A DNA stretch of 64,000 nucleotides from Methanosarcina sp. MSH10X1 (GCF_004099695.1 NZ_SCHL01000002.1:1-64000), one strand, 5' to 3'. Shown: positions 16,981 through 26,696, numbered from the stretch's first letter. Numbers and translations are program-made. Notes: generated by a model not told the origin, from the sequence alone.

Positions 16981-17618
16981 AAGCGCTTACTCTCCGCTGA
17001 ATACCCAGATTCTCATAAACCGCATCAATGAAATGACAGATATTTTACGATTTCTGAAATCTACAGATTCAAGGATTTACGGATTCAAGGTCCCTGAAAT
17101 TCAGAAGTTTATATTCCTGAAATTACGACTTTCCGTATCTCAACTATGAATTTTAAATCTTGTCTTATTTGCTCTGTTACTCTATAAATCTATTATATGT
17201 AAGTTTGCCTTTCCGGGGAAATATATAACGTTTATTTATATATACTTAATACGTGTTATTTATCTCTCAAATAAAATTTTTCTTCTGAAAGCTGGTCACG
17301 GGCTGCTTTACCTGCTACAATTTTTCAAGCCATTCTGAGGTCTAAGGCAGATTTTTAAACATAATTTCACTTAATTAACGTAGCTTCACTTTAATTAACT
17401 TAATTCCATTTTAATTATCATAAAATTATTTTAGTTAGCGTAGTTTTATTTCAATTGGCACCATTTATTTTCAAATTTTCCAGATTGTACGGATAATGCG
17501 AATGAGGGAGGTTAACAAAGCCCTGTCAGTTGAATAGGTTTTTATCGGATGGGAAGCTTGAAAGGAAAACCGGAAATTTTTCCGGCAGAACCTGATGCTT
17601 ACATTGGAAAGTGATCTA
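16981..17618. other. Divergent intergenic region (inositol synthase / mtnA)
   Basis: About 640 nt of AT-rich sequence with several TATA-like runs (for example TATTTATATATACTTAA near 17232-17250). Imperfect repeats of TTTTAATTA(A/T)C-type sequence lie at 17366-17455. No gene or RNA recognised. Confidence 0.5.
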
Positions 17619-18638
17619 ATGAGGACAATTGACTGGAAGGAAGAGTCGAATTCCGTGGTGCTGGTGGACCAGACCCTGCTCCCGAAAGAGTACAGGATAA
17701 TAGAATGCAAAACCCTGAGTTCTCTCTGCGAGGCTATCAAATCTCTCAGGATAAGAGGTGCGCCTGCTCTCGGTGCAGCAGGAGGTTTCGGGATTGCGCT
17801 TGCAGCTTTCCTGAGCGGAGCCAGAGATCTCGAAACATTAACAAGAGAGCTTGAGGTTGTCGGAAAAACTCTTAAGTCAACTCGCCCTACAGCTGTAAAC
17901 CTTAGCTGGGGTGTGGACAGAGTCCTGAGAGCAATCGCGGACGCCTTTGATGCTCAGGGAGTCCGGGATATTGCTCTTCAGGAAGCCAGGGATATTGCGG
18001 AAGAAGATGTAGCTACCAACAAGTTGATAGGCAAATCCGGGGCAAAGTTCCTGAAAGATGGGGATACCGTACTAACACACTGCAATGCAGGCAGGCTCGC
18101 CTGTGTTGACTGGGGCACAGCTCTTGGGGTTGTGCGTTCGGCTGTTGCTGAAGGCAAAGAAATCAAGGTTATTGCGTGTGAGACCAGGCCTCTGAACCAG
18201 GGAAGCAGGATCACTACATGGGAACTGATGCAGGATAAGATACCGGTTACTCTTATCTCGGACTCCATGGCTGGATGGGCAATGCAGCAGGGGCTCGTGG
18301 ACAGTGTGCTCGTGGGAGCTGACAGGATTACCCAGGATGTAATTTTCAACAAAATAGGCACTTACTCCCTCTCTATTCTTGCAAAAGAGCATGAAATTCC
18401 CTTTTATGTTGCAGCCCCTATATCCACTTTCGATTTCAATGGCTGGGAAGGCAGTGTAAAAATCGAAATGCGAAACCCGGATGAATTGCGTTTCTTCGGC
18501 TCAGAACAACTAGCCCCGGAAGACGTGGAAGTCTACAATCCTGCCTTTGACGCAACTCCAATGGAAAACGTAACTGCGGTTATTACTGAAAAAGGAGTAT
18601 TTTACCCGCCCTTCCTGCTGGACGAAGTGCTTGTTTGA
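17619..18638 (+). CDS. mtnA: S-methyl-5-thioribose-1-phosphate isomerase
   Basis: 339-residue member of the eIF2B/MtnA family; isomerises methylthioribose-1-phosphate (or a related 5-deoxy-pentose phosphate) to the ribulose form in methionine or deoxyadenosine salvage. Signatures: RIRGAPALGAAGGFG, catalytic Cys in THCNAG, acid residue in LVGADRI, and TFDFNGWEG-type C-terminus. Start at 17619 (MRTIDW) chosen because GTGAT lies 4-8 nt upstream; an ATG at 17595 adds eight residues. A ribose-1,5-bisphosphate isomerase is less likely given the THCNAG and GADRI context. Confidence 0.88.
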   Translation: MRTIDWKEESNSVVLVDQTLLPKEYRIIECKTLSSLCEAIKSLRIRGAPALGAAGGFGIALAAFLSGARDLETLTRELEVVGKTLKSTRPTAVNLSWGVDRVLRAIADAFDAQGVRDIALQEARDIAEEDVATNKLIGKSGAKFLKDGDTVLTHCNAGRLACVDWGTALGVVRSAVAEGKEIKVIACETRPLNQGSRITTWELMQDKIPVTLISDSMAGWAMQQGLVDSVLVGADRITQDVIFNKIGTYSLSILAKEHEIPFYVAAPISTFDFNGWEGSVKIEMRNPDELRFFGSEQLAPEDVEVYNPAFDATPMENVTAVITEKGVFYPPFLLDEVLV

Positions 18639-18927
18639 GGTTGCTCGCTTAAAGAGCGTGATAGACTCTTTCAACCCTTCCGAGTTCTGGCTGCAAAGAA
18701 ATTTCTCTGCTGGATTTATATATCAGAAATGTAAATTATGTGATGATTACCAAATTAACAGGAAATTTAACAGTTATGTTAAATTTTCTAAATTTCAACT
18801 GCCAATTTCCAGATAATTATTTTATCATATACCAGAACAATTAATTTACAGGCAGATATAGCAGCGTAACTTATTCTAATTAAATGAGACTCATATTCTA
18901 ATAAAATGCATTCACAGGTGTTAACAC

Positions 18928-19095
18928 ATGGCTAAAAAATCAGGTACCGGGCTCCAGTCTTCTGCAGGGCTCATGCGCTATTACGAAGCAGATAAAAATG
19001 CAGTTCACATCCAGCCCAAAACAGTGCTGATTGTCGGCGCCATTACCGGCATAGCAGTATTATTCTTAAGTGCTGCAAACGGTTTCTGGCCGTAA
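18928..19095 (+). CDS. secG: Preprotein translocase Sec61-beta/SecG subunit
   Basis: 55-residue protein beginning MAKKSGTGLQSSAGLMRYYE, with a single C-terminal membrane helix (about residues 33-50) and ending NGFWP. The SAGLMRYYE segment before one helix is the hallmark of archaeal Sec61-beta, the small subunit of the SecYE-beta protein channel. AGGTG lies 10 nt before the ATG. Followed closely by an alpha/beta hydrolase gene whose longest reading overlaps its end. Confidence 0.92.
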   Translation: MAKKSGTGLQSSAGLMRYYEADKNAVHIQPKTVLIVGAITGIAVLFLSAANGFWP

Positions 19096-19120
19096 CTACA
19101 ATTTCTTTGGCAGGGTTCCC

Positions 19121-20092
19121 TTGAGCAGGCAGGATTCAGGGAAAAAGGCAAGCAAATACAGGGCTTCTTCAGGGACCAGAGCCTCTAAACCCTCAGTTCT
19201 TCTTCTGGGTTTTCTTCTTGTACTTGTGGGTGTTTTTGGAATCCTACATAACCCGTCGGGCTCAGCAGGCGCTGGAGCTTCCTGGGATATATCGGAAGCA
19301 GGCACTCTAATTTTTCCGGATCGAGAGGAGCCAGTTTTTGCAGTTCAGGAAATCGAAGATGCGTACGCCCATGAAAATTCGGATACTTTAAAACTGCTGT
19401 CCTTTGAAAGCCGGGGGGAAGAAATCCAGGCTCTCTTAAGAATTCCTGCACAATCTTCCTCTTGTCCGGGCGTAGTACTGTTGCCTGGAGCAGGGGTCAG
19501 CAAAGAAGCCGAGCAGGGTCTGGCTGTGGAACTCTCTAAAATGGGGTATGCGACTCTCACTCCCGACCAGCGTAATCTCGGCGGCATAAACATAGAAAGA
19601 GACCTTGAACTTTTCAAAGCCGGCCTTGAGCCTCCTGAATATTCCATGGTTTATGATGCCCTTAAAGCCTCAGACGTGCTTGCAGCCCAGCCGGAAGTCG
19701 ATCCTGAAAGGCTTGCAATCCTCGGGGAAAGTAATGGCGGAAGATTTGCAGTTCTTGCCTGCGCCCTTAACCCCTCCCTTAAAGGAGTTATCGTGATCAG
19801 CACTGCAGGCTACGGCACTGAGAACCCCGGTCCTGCACTTGCAGACGATCCCGAAGCTTACCACTTTTCTCGCTCAGTTGATCCGGATACCTATCTTGCA
19901 ACCCTGCCGCCTGCTAAATTCGTGCAGATTCATTCCTTTAATGATACTATAATCTCCCACGACCAGGCACTCCGAACCTTTGCCCTTGCAAAAGAGCCAA
20001 AAGCAATGTATAACGTTACTGAAGAAACACACGGATATACAGAGTCAATGCGCCCCTATCTTGAAAAAGAACTTGCTCTTCTTTTGAAGTAA
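19121..20092 (+). CDS. Membrane-tethered alpha/beta hydrolase (dienelactone/acetyl-esterase-like)
   Basis: About 323 residues. An N-terminal hydrophobic segment (LLLGFLLVLVGVFGI, about residues 28-42) acts as signal anchor. The hydrolase fold follows with nucleophile elbow GESNGG (Ser about residue 209), a candidate Asp in SFNDTIISHD and His in EETHGY. Substrate unknown; probably an ester or peptide outside the cell. The start is uncertain: TTG at 19121 avoids overlap with secG, while a GTG at 19070 would overlap secG by 26 nt; neither has a strong ribosome-binding site. Confidence 0.75.
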   Translation: MSRQDSGKKASKYRASSGTRASKPSVLLLGFLLVLVGVFGILHNPSGSAGAGASWDISEAGTLIFPDREEPVFAVQEIEDAYAHENSDTLKLLSFESRGEEIQALLRIPAQSSSCPGVVLLPGAGVSKEAEQGLAVELSKMGYATLTPDQRNLGGINIERDLELFKAGLEPPEYSMVYDALKASDVLAAQPEVDPERLAILGESNGGRFAVLACALNPSLKGVIVISTAGYGTENPGPALADDPEAYHFSRSVDPDTYLATLPPAKFVQIHSFNDTIISHDQALRTFALAKEPKAMYNVTEETHGYTESMRPYLEKELALLLK

Positions 20093-20146
20093 AGATATGG
20101 GCTTCTTATGCCCAGCTGAATTTATTGAAACAAAAGTGTCTTGCAT

Positions 20147-22306
20147 ATGAAAAGTATTTTGCGTATGAAAACTTCTCAACCTCTCTCCAGCCTGCGGGAA
20201 ATTCATGGAATTGGTGAACGGGTAGCTGACAGGCTGATTGAACACTTCGGAACTGAAGACGCAGCTCTTCAGGTTATTTGCGAGGGAGATATAGCTTCGC
20301 TTTCCGAAATCAATGGAATCAGCCATAGTTTTGCCCTTTCCCTTGCCAGGGATGCCAGGTCCAGGGCTGAAGGGTGCTCAATTTCCGATTTTCTCAGGAC
20401 AAAAGAAGCAACTGAGCTTTATTCCCGCCTGCTTGAGCTGATAAAAAGTTTTGCCCATACCTCACATGCTAGGGATAAGCTGAACCTTTTTTACCCCCTG
20501 CCCGCCTCGCGTATGGACCTGATTCAGGAGAGACTGGCTTTTGTAGGAGAATATCTGGAACTGGGTTATGCCTTTTCAGAGGATTCCGAATTTCTGGACT
20601 TGCTTGCGAGGGTAAGGAAACTTAAACCGGTTCCAGCAAACCTCAGGGTCAGAGACCGGATAATCCTCTGCGGAGATTCAAAAATCCTTGAAGCAGCCAG
20701 AGAAAGGTTCCAGGCTTTCTTGCCTGTGCAGGGAGTGGAAGACCTCTCGGAATTTGTGGATCTTGCAAGGGGTTATTCAAGTGTGGTTGTTTTTGATGAT
20801 ACCTATCTTGGCTTTGACCTGCCTGAAGATCTCGAACCTGAATATTTCCAGGATATCTCCAGAGCTGAGTTCTGGCAGATTTTACCTGAAAAGGAACTGG
20901 CATTTTTTGCACGCAATCTTGACTGCATCCTCGCCTGCCTGAATATACTCTCGGCTCTGCGTTCCCGAAAATTCGGGTTCTTTGAAGAGTTCCCGGAAGA
21001 AAAACTTAGTATACTCGAGGCAGCTCTTTCGAAGCTCGGAGAAGATGGAAAGCCTGTTGAAGGTTTTGACCCTGAACTTGACAGGCTTGAGGCAGCCCTG
21101 CAAAACCTTGACTCAGAGCTGGCCTCAACCCTTAACGAAGCTAACCAGCGCATGAACCGAACCCTTGAGGCAAGTTCGCTTACCCTGAGCGGGCAGGAGC
21201 TTATCAAGCTTGTAAGCGGGGGAATGGAGATTAAAGACCTGCTTGCAAAGGAACTCAGCCGGATCTATAAAACTGAAATTGAAGCCGTGAAGCAGGAGCT
21301 TGGCGAAAAGCTCGGGCTCCAGAAGCAGGAAAAGCTAATGCTTGAGAGTCTTTTTCCTGATGAGATTTCCTATCCTCTGAGTGCAGACCAGTCCCAGCTA
21401 CAGCTTTTGAGGCAAAAGTTGAATAATAGCCTTGAAAAAACAAGGCTTGCCCGAAAAAGGGAGCTTGCAAAAACGCTCTCAGCCTTTCACAAGCCTGTAG
21501 AAAAACTTGTCAGGGAAATTCTGGATTTCGACCTGGGTTTCTCAATAGCCTGTTTTTCGGCAAAATTCCAATTGAAGCTACCGAAACTGATCTCTGAGAC
21601 CGGAATAGGTTTTGAAGCCGGAGAAAACCTCTTTTTAAAAGCCCGCCACGGAGAAATCGATCCTGTCAGTTATTCCATCGGAAAAACCGGCTTCTCTCCC
21701 GCTGGTCTCGAAAGCAGGGTTGTGCTTCTGAGCGGGGTGAACTCCGGGGGCAAGACTTCCTTGCTCGAACTCCTTGCCCAGTGTGTAATCCTTGGATATA
21801 TGGGGTTTCCGGTTCCTGCAAAAGAACTTGAACTAGGACCTGTTGAGGAATTCTACTATTTCGGAAAATCAAAAGGAACCCTGGATGCAGGAGCTTTTGA
21901 AACTACCCTCAAACAGTTCTCGGTACTTTCCGAAGCCTCAGGAAAACTGGTGCTTGCGGACGAACTGGAATCAATTACTGAACCTGGAGCTTCTGCACGG
22001 ATTATAGCAGGAATTCTGGAATACCTTTCAATAAATGAACAGAGTTTAGGGATTTTTGTTTCCCACCTGTCGGAACTCATCCTGGAAAACACCGGGGCAG
22101 AGGTAAGAGTAGATGGAATTGAAGCTGATGGTCTGGATTCCAATCTGGAACTGATAGTGAACCGTAACCCTGTATACAATCGCATTGCCCGAAGCACTCC
22201 CGAGCTAATTGTGGAACGGCTGCTCAGAAAAACCACCGGAAAGGAGCAGGAGTTTTATTCCCATTTAAAGGATAAATTTAAAACCGGCGCAAAAGTAGAC
22301 TCTTGA
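20147..22306 (+). CDS. HhH-MutS family ATPase (archaeal MutS-like)
   Basis: 719-residue protein. Tandem helix-hairpin-helix near the N-terminus (residues about 12-70: IHGIGERVADRLIEHFG, LSEINGISHSFALSLA), a central clamp/coiled-coil region (320-450) and a C-terminal MutS ATPase with Walker A LLSGVNSGGKTS (about residue 530) and Walker B LVLADELESITEPG (about 600), then SHLSEL. There is no mismatch-binding domain, so this is not MutS1; it resembles the archaeal HhH-fused MutS2/MutS5-like group, of uncertain role in recombination or repair. Starts at TTG 20141, ATG 20147 and ATG 20165 are all possible. Confidence 0.8.
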   Translation: MKSILRMKTSQPLSSLREIHGIGERVADRLIEHFGTEDAALQVICEGDIASLSEINGISHSFALSLARDARSRAEGCSISDFLRTKEATELYSRLLELIKSFAHTSHARDKLNLFYPLPASRMDLIQERLAFVGEYLELGYAFSEDSEFLDLLARVRKLKPVPANLRVRDRIILCGDSKILEAARERFQAFLPVQGVEDLSEFVDLARGYSSVVVFDDTYLGFDLPEDLEPEYFQDISRAEFWQILPEKELAFFARNLDCILACLNILSALRSRKFGFFEEFPEEKLSILEAALSKLGEDGKPVEGFDPELDRLEAALQNLDSELASTLNEANQRMNRTLEASSLTLSGQELIKLVSGGMEIKDLLAKELSRIYKTEIEAVKQELGEKLGLQKQEKLMLESLFPDEISYPLSADQSQLQLLRQKLNNSLEKTRLARKRELAKTLSAFHKPVEKLVREILDFDLGFSIACFSAKFQLKLPKLISETGIGFEAGENLFLKARHGEIDPVSYSIGKTGFSPAGLESRVVLLSGVNSGGKTSLLELLAQCVILGYMGFPVPAKELELGPVEEFYYFGKSKGTLDAGAFETTLKQFSVLSEASGKLVLADELESITEPGASARIIAGILEYLSINEQSLGIFVSHLSELILENTGAEVRVDGIEADGLDSNLELIVNRNPVYNRIARSTPELIVERLLRKTTGKEQEFYSHLKDKFKTGAKVDS

Positions 22307-22541
22307 AATAATTTGGACACCATTCTTAAAATATATTAATAAAGAATTTACCTGAAAGCTTCTAAACCTTCTCTGGCAATCTTCCAGTAATTTTTTTCCT
22401 TTTAACTCAAAGTCTCTTTGTTTTGTCTTTGTAAATAATCGATCTTAAGAGATAACGTTATAAATCTTTAGTTCTATATATTAATAAATAGTAGTGAGTT
22501 GGCGGAGATTCCGTAGAGTCCTGAAAATCCAGCCGATACAA

Positions 22542-22849
22542 AAATTTATATAGGCGTTGGTGTCAATGCATCTCCGATAACTTAATAAGGAGATTGACTT
22601 CCACTATGCAGAGAATTCAAAACTCCAATCGGCTAAAGGGTTGGATGATTAAGGAAAAATTTGCCTGAGGCTACTATCTCAGGTTATTTAAGTACACCCG
22701 GGGGCTATCTCCTTTTCAACCCAGTAAAACCGGGTGACAATAAGGTAATGAAATCAAATTATGAAACGTAGAAATTTTATCTTCAGGTCTTCCATGATTT
22801 TTAAAGACGGATTTGAAAAAGTGCAGAACCCAGGCCACGCGTGATAGTA
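22542..22849 (+). promoter_or_regulatory. Putative structured leader of ppk
   Basis: A TATA-like AAATTTATATAGG (about 22542-22554) would give a transcript with a leader of about 260 nt before ppk. It contains GGAGATT, a 20-codon ORF (22605-22667), a perfect hairpin CCTGAG/CTCAGG around 22671-22690 and a second pairing ACCCGG/CCGGGT (about 22699-22735). An earlier TATA-like TATATATTAA lies near 22475. The long folded leader suggests post-transcriptional control or a separate small RNA; 22307-22541 holds nothing else I recognise. Confidence 0.4.
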
Positions 22850-25036
22850 ATGGAGCGGAACTTCCCCATTCAGTGTGCAGATTTTGATAGGCTGGTTATG
22901 GATAATGTTAAAGGAGCTCGGGCAGAAGTTTCCGGCATGCCTGACCTCAGTGACCCGTGCTTATATACGGACCGGGAATATAGCTGGCTTCAATTCAATG
23001 ACAGGGTACTTGAAGAAGCTTTTGACGAGCGCAACCCCCTGCTTGAAAGAGTCAAGTTCCTTTCGATTTTTGGAAGTAATCTTGATGAGTTTTTCATGGT
23101 CAGGGTTTCAGGCGTCCAGAGAAGAATAGCGGAAGCTCTAAAAGATGACAGGACAGATGAGCTGGCTCAGGAACAGCTTCGTATAATCCGGGAAGAGCTT
23201 CTCAGGCAGCTTCCTCTTAATGACAGTTGCTGGAATGAGATCCTTGAACCTGCTCTCAGGGAAAAAGGAATTAAAGTTCTTAACTATTTTGAGCTTTCCG
23301 GGAGGGAAAGGGAAAAGCTGAGGGATTATTTCGAGAGAAATATTTTTCCCTTACTCACTCCTCTGGGTTTTGATTCGGGGCACCCTTTCCCTCATATTTC
23401 CAATCTCAGTCTCAACCTTGCAGTCTTAATTGATGACCCTGATTACGGGGAACGTTTTGCAAGGGTCAAGATCCCTCCAATGTTCACGAGACTCATAGTT
23501 GTTCCTGAAGAAGACCAGGAGAGAATAACCTCCAGCCTGGAGGAGCTGAAAACAGGGCGTTTTGTCTGGCTCGAACAGCTTATTGCTGCAAATCTCGACC
23601 TTCTTTTTCCTGGACAGCGCATCCTTGGAGCCTATCCATTCAGGATCACACGCGATGCAGACCTCGGATTTGATGAAGATGGGGATAAAGATCTTCTGAC
23701 TGCTGTAAAACAGAGAGTTGGCAGGAACTATTTCGGGTCGGTTGTCAGACTTGAAACCGATTATACAATGCCTTCAAGAGTTTCCGATATTCTGCTTAAA
23801 AATCTGGAACTTAATGCTTCCCTTATGTTCAGGTCTGCAGCTCCTCTGGGGCTTTCGAGTCTTATTAAGCTTGCACAGATTAACTGTCCTGAACTTAAAT
23901 ACGAGCCCTTTGAGCCGAAAAAACATTCTCAACTGGCAAAAACTGGGAAAATTTTTGCGGTCCTGAAAAAGCGAGACGTTCTTCTTCATCATCCCTATGA
24001 CAGTTTCGAATCGGTAATTGATTTCGTGGAAGAGGCTGCCGATGATTCTGACGTTCTGGCAATTAAAATGACTCTTTACAGGGTGGATGACAATTCCAGG
24101 ATTATCCAGGCTCTTATGAAAGCTGCTGACCGGAAGAAGCAGGTAGCGGTTCTGGTGGAGCTTAAAGCCCGTTTTGATGAGGAAAACAATATTGGCTGGG
24201 CAAAAGAACTTGAGCGCAAAGGAGTTCATGTAGCTTACGGCTTCCCGGGGCGTAAAACGCATGCCAAGATGTGCCTTGTGGTGAGGGCTGAAAAGGAAGG
24301 CATCAGGTATTATGTGCACATGAGCACAGGAAACTATAACGCTGTCACAGGAAAGCTCTATACCGACATGGGTTACCTGACAAGCGACTCATTCATAGGC
24401 AAAGACATCTCTGACCTTTTCAATGCCCTTACAGGATATTCGAGAAAGGACCATTATATCAAACTCCTCGTAGCCCCCCAGACTCTCAGGCATCAGATTC
24501 TGGAGCGCATCAGGCGTGAGATCGACCTGCATGAAAAATACGGGGGCGGGCATCTGATCTTCAAGATGAATTCCCTTGTGGACTACCAGTGCACCCGGGA
24601 ACTTTACAGGGCTTCCCGCGCCGGAGTAAAAGTAGACCTTATTGTCCGGGGAATTTGCTGCCTCAGGCCAGGCATTTTCGGGCTCAGTGAAAATATCAGG
24701 GTTACTTCGATAGTCGGCCGCTTCCTTGAACACTCCCGGATCTACTATTTCAGAAACGGAGGAAAAGAAGAGGTCTTTATGGGAAGTGCCGACCTTATGC
24801 CCCGCAACCTGGACAACAGGGTAGAAGTGCTCTTTCCTGCATCTGCCGACTACATCCCCATCCTGAGAGATGTGATCCTTGGCACTCACCTCAAAGATAA
24901 CGTAAAAGCCCGCCTGCTGCTCCCTAATGGCAGGACTGAAAGAATCCACCCGCAGCCCGAAGAAGAAGAACTGGATTCTCAATTGTGGATGCTTGAAAAC
25001 TGTGGAAGCTGGGATTTAGGCTCTCAGAAAGGGTGA
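22850..25036 (+). CDS. ppk: Polyphosphate kinase
   Basis: 728-residue Ppk1; reversibly transfers the ATP gamma-phosphate to polyphosphate. N-terminal domain SWLQFNDRVLEEAFDERNPLLERVKFL; catalytic phospholipase-D-like halves with KARFDEENN, the histidine segments GVHVAYGFPGRKTHAKMCLV, VHMSTGNYN and YTDMGYLT, and the C-terminal RNLDNRVEVLFP. Start taken at ATG 22850 with GTGAT immediately upstream, the same arrangement as ppx; a GTG at 22841 is the alternative. First gene of a polyphosphate locus with ppx and a CYTH/CHAD protein. Ppk1 is scattered in archaea, so lateral origin is plausible. Confidence 0.95.
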   Translation: MERNFPIQCADFDRLVMDNVKGARAEVSGMPDLSDPCLYTDREYSWLQFNDRVLEEAFDERNPLLERVKFLSIFGSNLDEFFMVRVSGVQRRIAEALKDDRTDELAQEQLRIIREELLRQLPLNDSCWNEILEPALREKGIKVLNYFELSGREREKLRDYFERNIFPLLTPLGFDSGHPFPHISNLSLNLAVLIDDPDYGERFARVKIPPMFTRLIVVPEEDQERITSSLEELKTGRFVWLEQLIAANLDLLFPGQRILGAYPFRITRDADLGFDEDGDKDLLTAVKQRVGRNYFGSVVRLETDYTMPSRVSDILLKNLELNASLMFRSAAPLGLSSLIKLAQINCPELKYEPFEPKKHSQLAKTGKIFAVLKKRDVLLHHPYDSFESVIDFVEEAADDSDVLAIKMTLYRVDDNSRIIQALMKAADRKKQVAVLVELKARFDEENNIGWAKELERKGVHVAYGFPGRKTHAKMCLVVRAEKEGIRYYVHMSTGNYNAVTGKLYTDMGYLTSDSFIGKDISDLFNALTGYSRKDHYIKLLVAPQTLRHQILERIRREIDLHEKYGGGHLIFKMNSLVDYQCTRELYRASRAGVKVDLIVRGICCLRPGIFGLSENIRVTSIVGRFLEHSRIYYFRNGGKEEVFMGSADLMPRNLDNRVEVLFPASADYIPILRDVILGTHLKDNVKARLLLPNGRTERIHPQPEEEELDSQLWMLENCGSWDLGSQKG

Positions 25037-25064
25037 AAAAGGGGATTCCTGTCCCTTTTGGGTG
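25037..25064 (+). terminator. Hairpin directly after ppk stop, partly duplicated
   Basis: AAAAGGG (25037-25043) pairs with CCCTTTT (25053-25059). The stretch GATTCCTGTCCCTTTT recurs immediately downstream (25069-25084), so the terminator region is a small tandem duplication. Confidence 0.5.
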
Positions 25065-25273
25065 AAAAGATTCCTGTCCCTTTTATTTCTTCTTGAAAAT
25101 TCTTAATGGAAAAAAATTAATTTCGCTATGGGATGAGACCTTAAAATATATTTGTCGTAGGAAAAATTAGCAAAAACTAAGCACTGATATCTTTTTATTT
25201 TCTTCTTAAACATTGAATGTGCTTATTTTCCTATTTTATCAAAGACTCATCCCAATAGCAGATAAGAGTTTAT

Positions 25274-25459
25274 TTACTTACAGGTGTCAAGCAGACCTTT
25301 CTTTTTACCTCCCCTGCTTTCAGAGGGGTGTATTGGTTCAACTTTAGCTTTTTCTTCCTTTGGTTCTTCTTTTTTTTCTTCGTTATGGTGGGTCATAGAT
25401 TCAACTCCTGGATCAATTAAATTTTTAAGCAATTTTCTTAGGTTTTCCCTTTTGCTCAA
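25274..25459 (-). CDS. Small charged protein of unknown function
   Basis: 61 residues, very rich in Lys and Glu (EEKKEEPKEEKAKVEP) with a C-terminal GGKKKGLLDTCK. It starts at a TTG with only a weak AGGA upstream. I do not recognise the family. The composition is plausible for an intrinsically disordered protein but could be a chance frame. It lies alone in the 1.6-kb spacer between ppk and ppx. Confidence 0.35.
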   Translation of the reverse strand: MSKRENLRKLLKNLIDPGVESMTHHNEEKKEEPKEEKAKVEPIHPSESRGGKKKGLLDTCK

Positions 25460-25734
25460 ATGTCCTACTAACCTTCATGGAATTCCTAATTTTACGTCGT
25501 GTTCCTATTACTTCTGTCAACTTCTCTTTTTACTGGGACTAGAGAAGGATTTATATCCTTTAGCAGTTAGTAAGTAGTATTCTGCGTGGTTCTTTTATTT
25601 TGCAATAATTAATCTTTGGATCCCGAAAATTCTGTTCTTAGATACGTTGATAGTTTTTTCCATCCCTCCTTTTACTGATAAAACATCAATTAATCAATTT
25701 TAAAATATATACGACTTTGAAAAGATTAGAGAGA

Positions 25735-25829
25735 GCCTGGAAGATCTGCTGTTCCTATTACCTATTTCGGCAAACTAATCCAAAAAATAAACACTCAATA
25801 TATTTTTTAGATTAGAACGTCTTCCAGGC
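25735..25829. repeat. 95-bp imperfect palindrome (hairpin element)
   Basis: Outer arms GCCTGGAAGA (25735-25744) and TCTTCCAGGC (25820-25829) are perfect inverted repeats. An inner pair CTAATC (25775-25780)/GATTAG (25810-25815) continues into AAAAAATA (25782-25789)/TATTTTTT (25801-25808) with one mismatch. It could be a structured RNA or a MITE-like element. Confidence 0.6.
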
Positions 25830-25836
25830 AACTCTT

Positions 25837-25912
25837 ATTCACATACCCTACCGGTCACTTCCCCATTTGTGTTGATCCATCCTTTTTTAGCGGTCTGTGC
25901 ATCCGCTTTGGT
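25837..25912 (-). pseudogene. Possible remnant of a small ORF
   Basis: On the minus strand GAGAGGAG precedes an ATG at 25906, but that frame closes after nine codons. One frame over, 24-25 codons read as sensible protein (TAKKGWINTNGEVTGRVCE) up to a stop. A good ribosome-binding site with a protein-like frame shifted by one base suggests a small gene broken by an indel. Family not recognised. Confidence 0.3.
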
Positions 25913-26091
25913 TCATTCTTTTGGGTCTCCTCTCTTATTTTTGTGGGGTTGTAATCTATAATAATTCCCAAACTTATTTAAAATAAATTATATGAAAAAT
26001 TGGCTGTGAACAAATAATATTCACATTTAAAATGTTATTTTATCAGACAATATTTTAAATATAAATTTAATTCACACTCTGTCAAAATATT

Positions 26092-26259
26092 CTATTCCAT
26101 TTCTGATCTTAATTCTGATTTTAACGCCCACACATCTGGCTTTCTCTGGAAAGCACTCTGAAAAGTAACCTGAATAACGCCTTCGCTATTAAAAACGTAG
26201 AGTTTCTGAGGGGTTACACCTTTCCTTTCAAGAGATTCCTGTAAAAATTTCCTGCACAT
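26092..26259 (-). CDS. Hypothetical 55-residue protein or C-terminal remnant
   Basis: The frame reads MCRKFLQESLERKG, then VTPQKLYVFNSEGVIQVT and ends LKSELRSEME; composition and alternating hydrophobicity look like real protein. The open frame continues seven or more sensible codons upstream of the ATG to a TAG, and no ribosome-binding site is visible, so it may be the surviving end of a longer gene. Family unknown. The rest of the 25460-26696 spacer is AT-rich and apparently non-coding. Confidence 0.4.
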   Translation of the reverse strand: MCRKFLQESLERKGVTPQKLYVFNSEGVIQVTFQSAFQRKPDVWALKSELRSEME

Positions 26260-26696
26260 TGGTAATATGTAAGAAGACAGCCGGATAAAATTACTGTTCT
26301 AAGTTTCGAACTCAGGTTTTTCCGCTGAATTTTGCTATTTCATATGATACGGGAGTACAGGATATTTGACCGATAACTGCGGCATAAAAAAATATTTTAA
26401 ATGCAAACAGGATACTTTTTTCCATTAGATAGAGCTTAATTTCTCCCTATAACAAACATACAGAAAAAACCTGAAAAGAGAGCTTTCTTAATACCTTTTC
26501 TCTATTAAGCGCATACATAAGCAATATATCCAATACATAGAAAGAATATGTGCGGAAACAATAACAACTACAAACTTCCAATACACTACCAAATAATCTC
26601 AAATAGAATAAAAATATGAACTAGTAGTGTGAAGCTTATTTTGAGTTTCTCGACTCCTTCGAGAAAAACGAAAGACAGGGCTTTCAGGTGATAATA

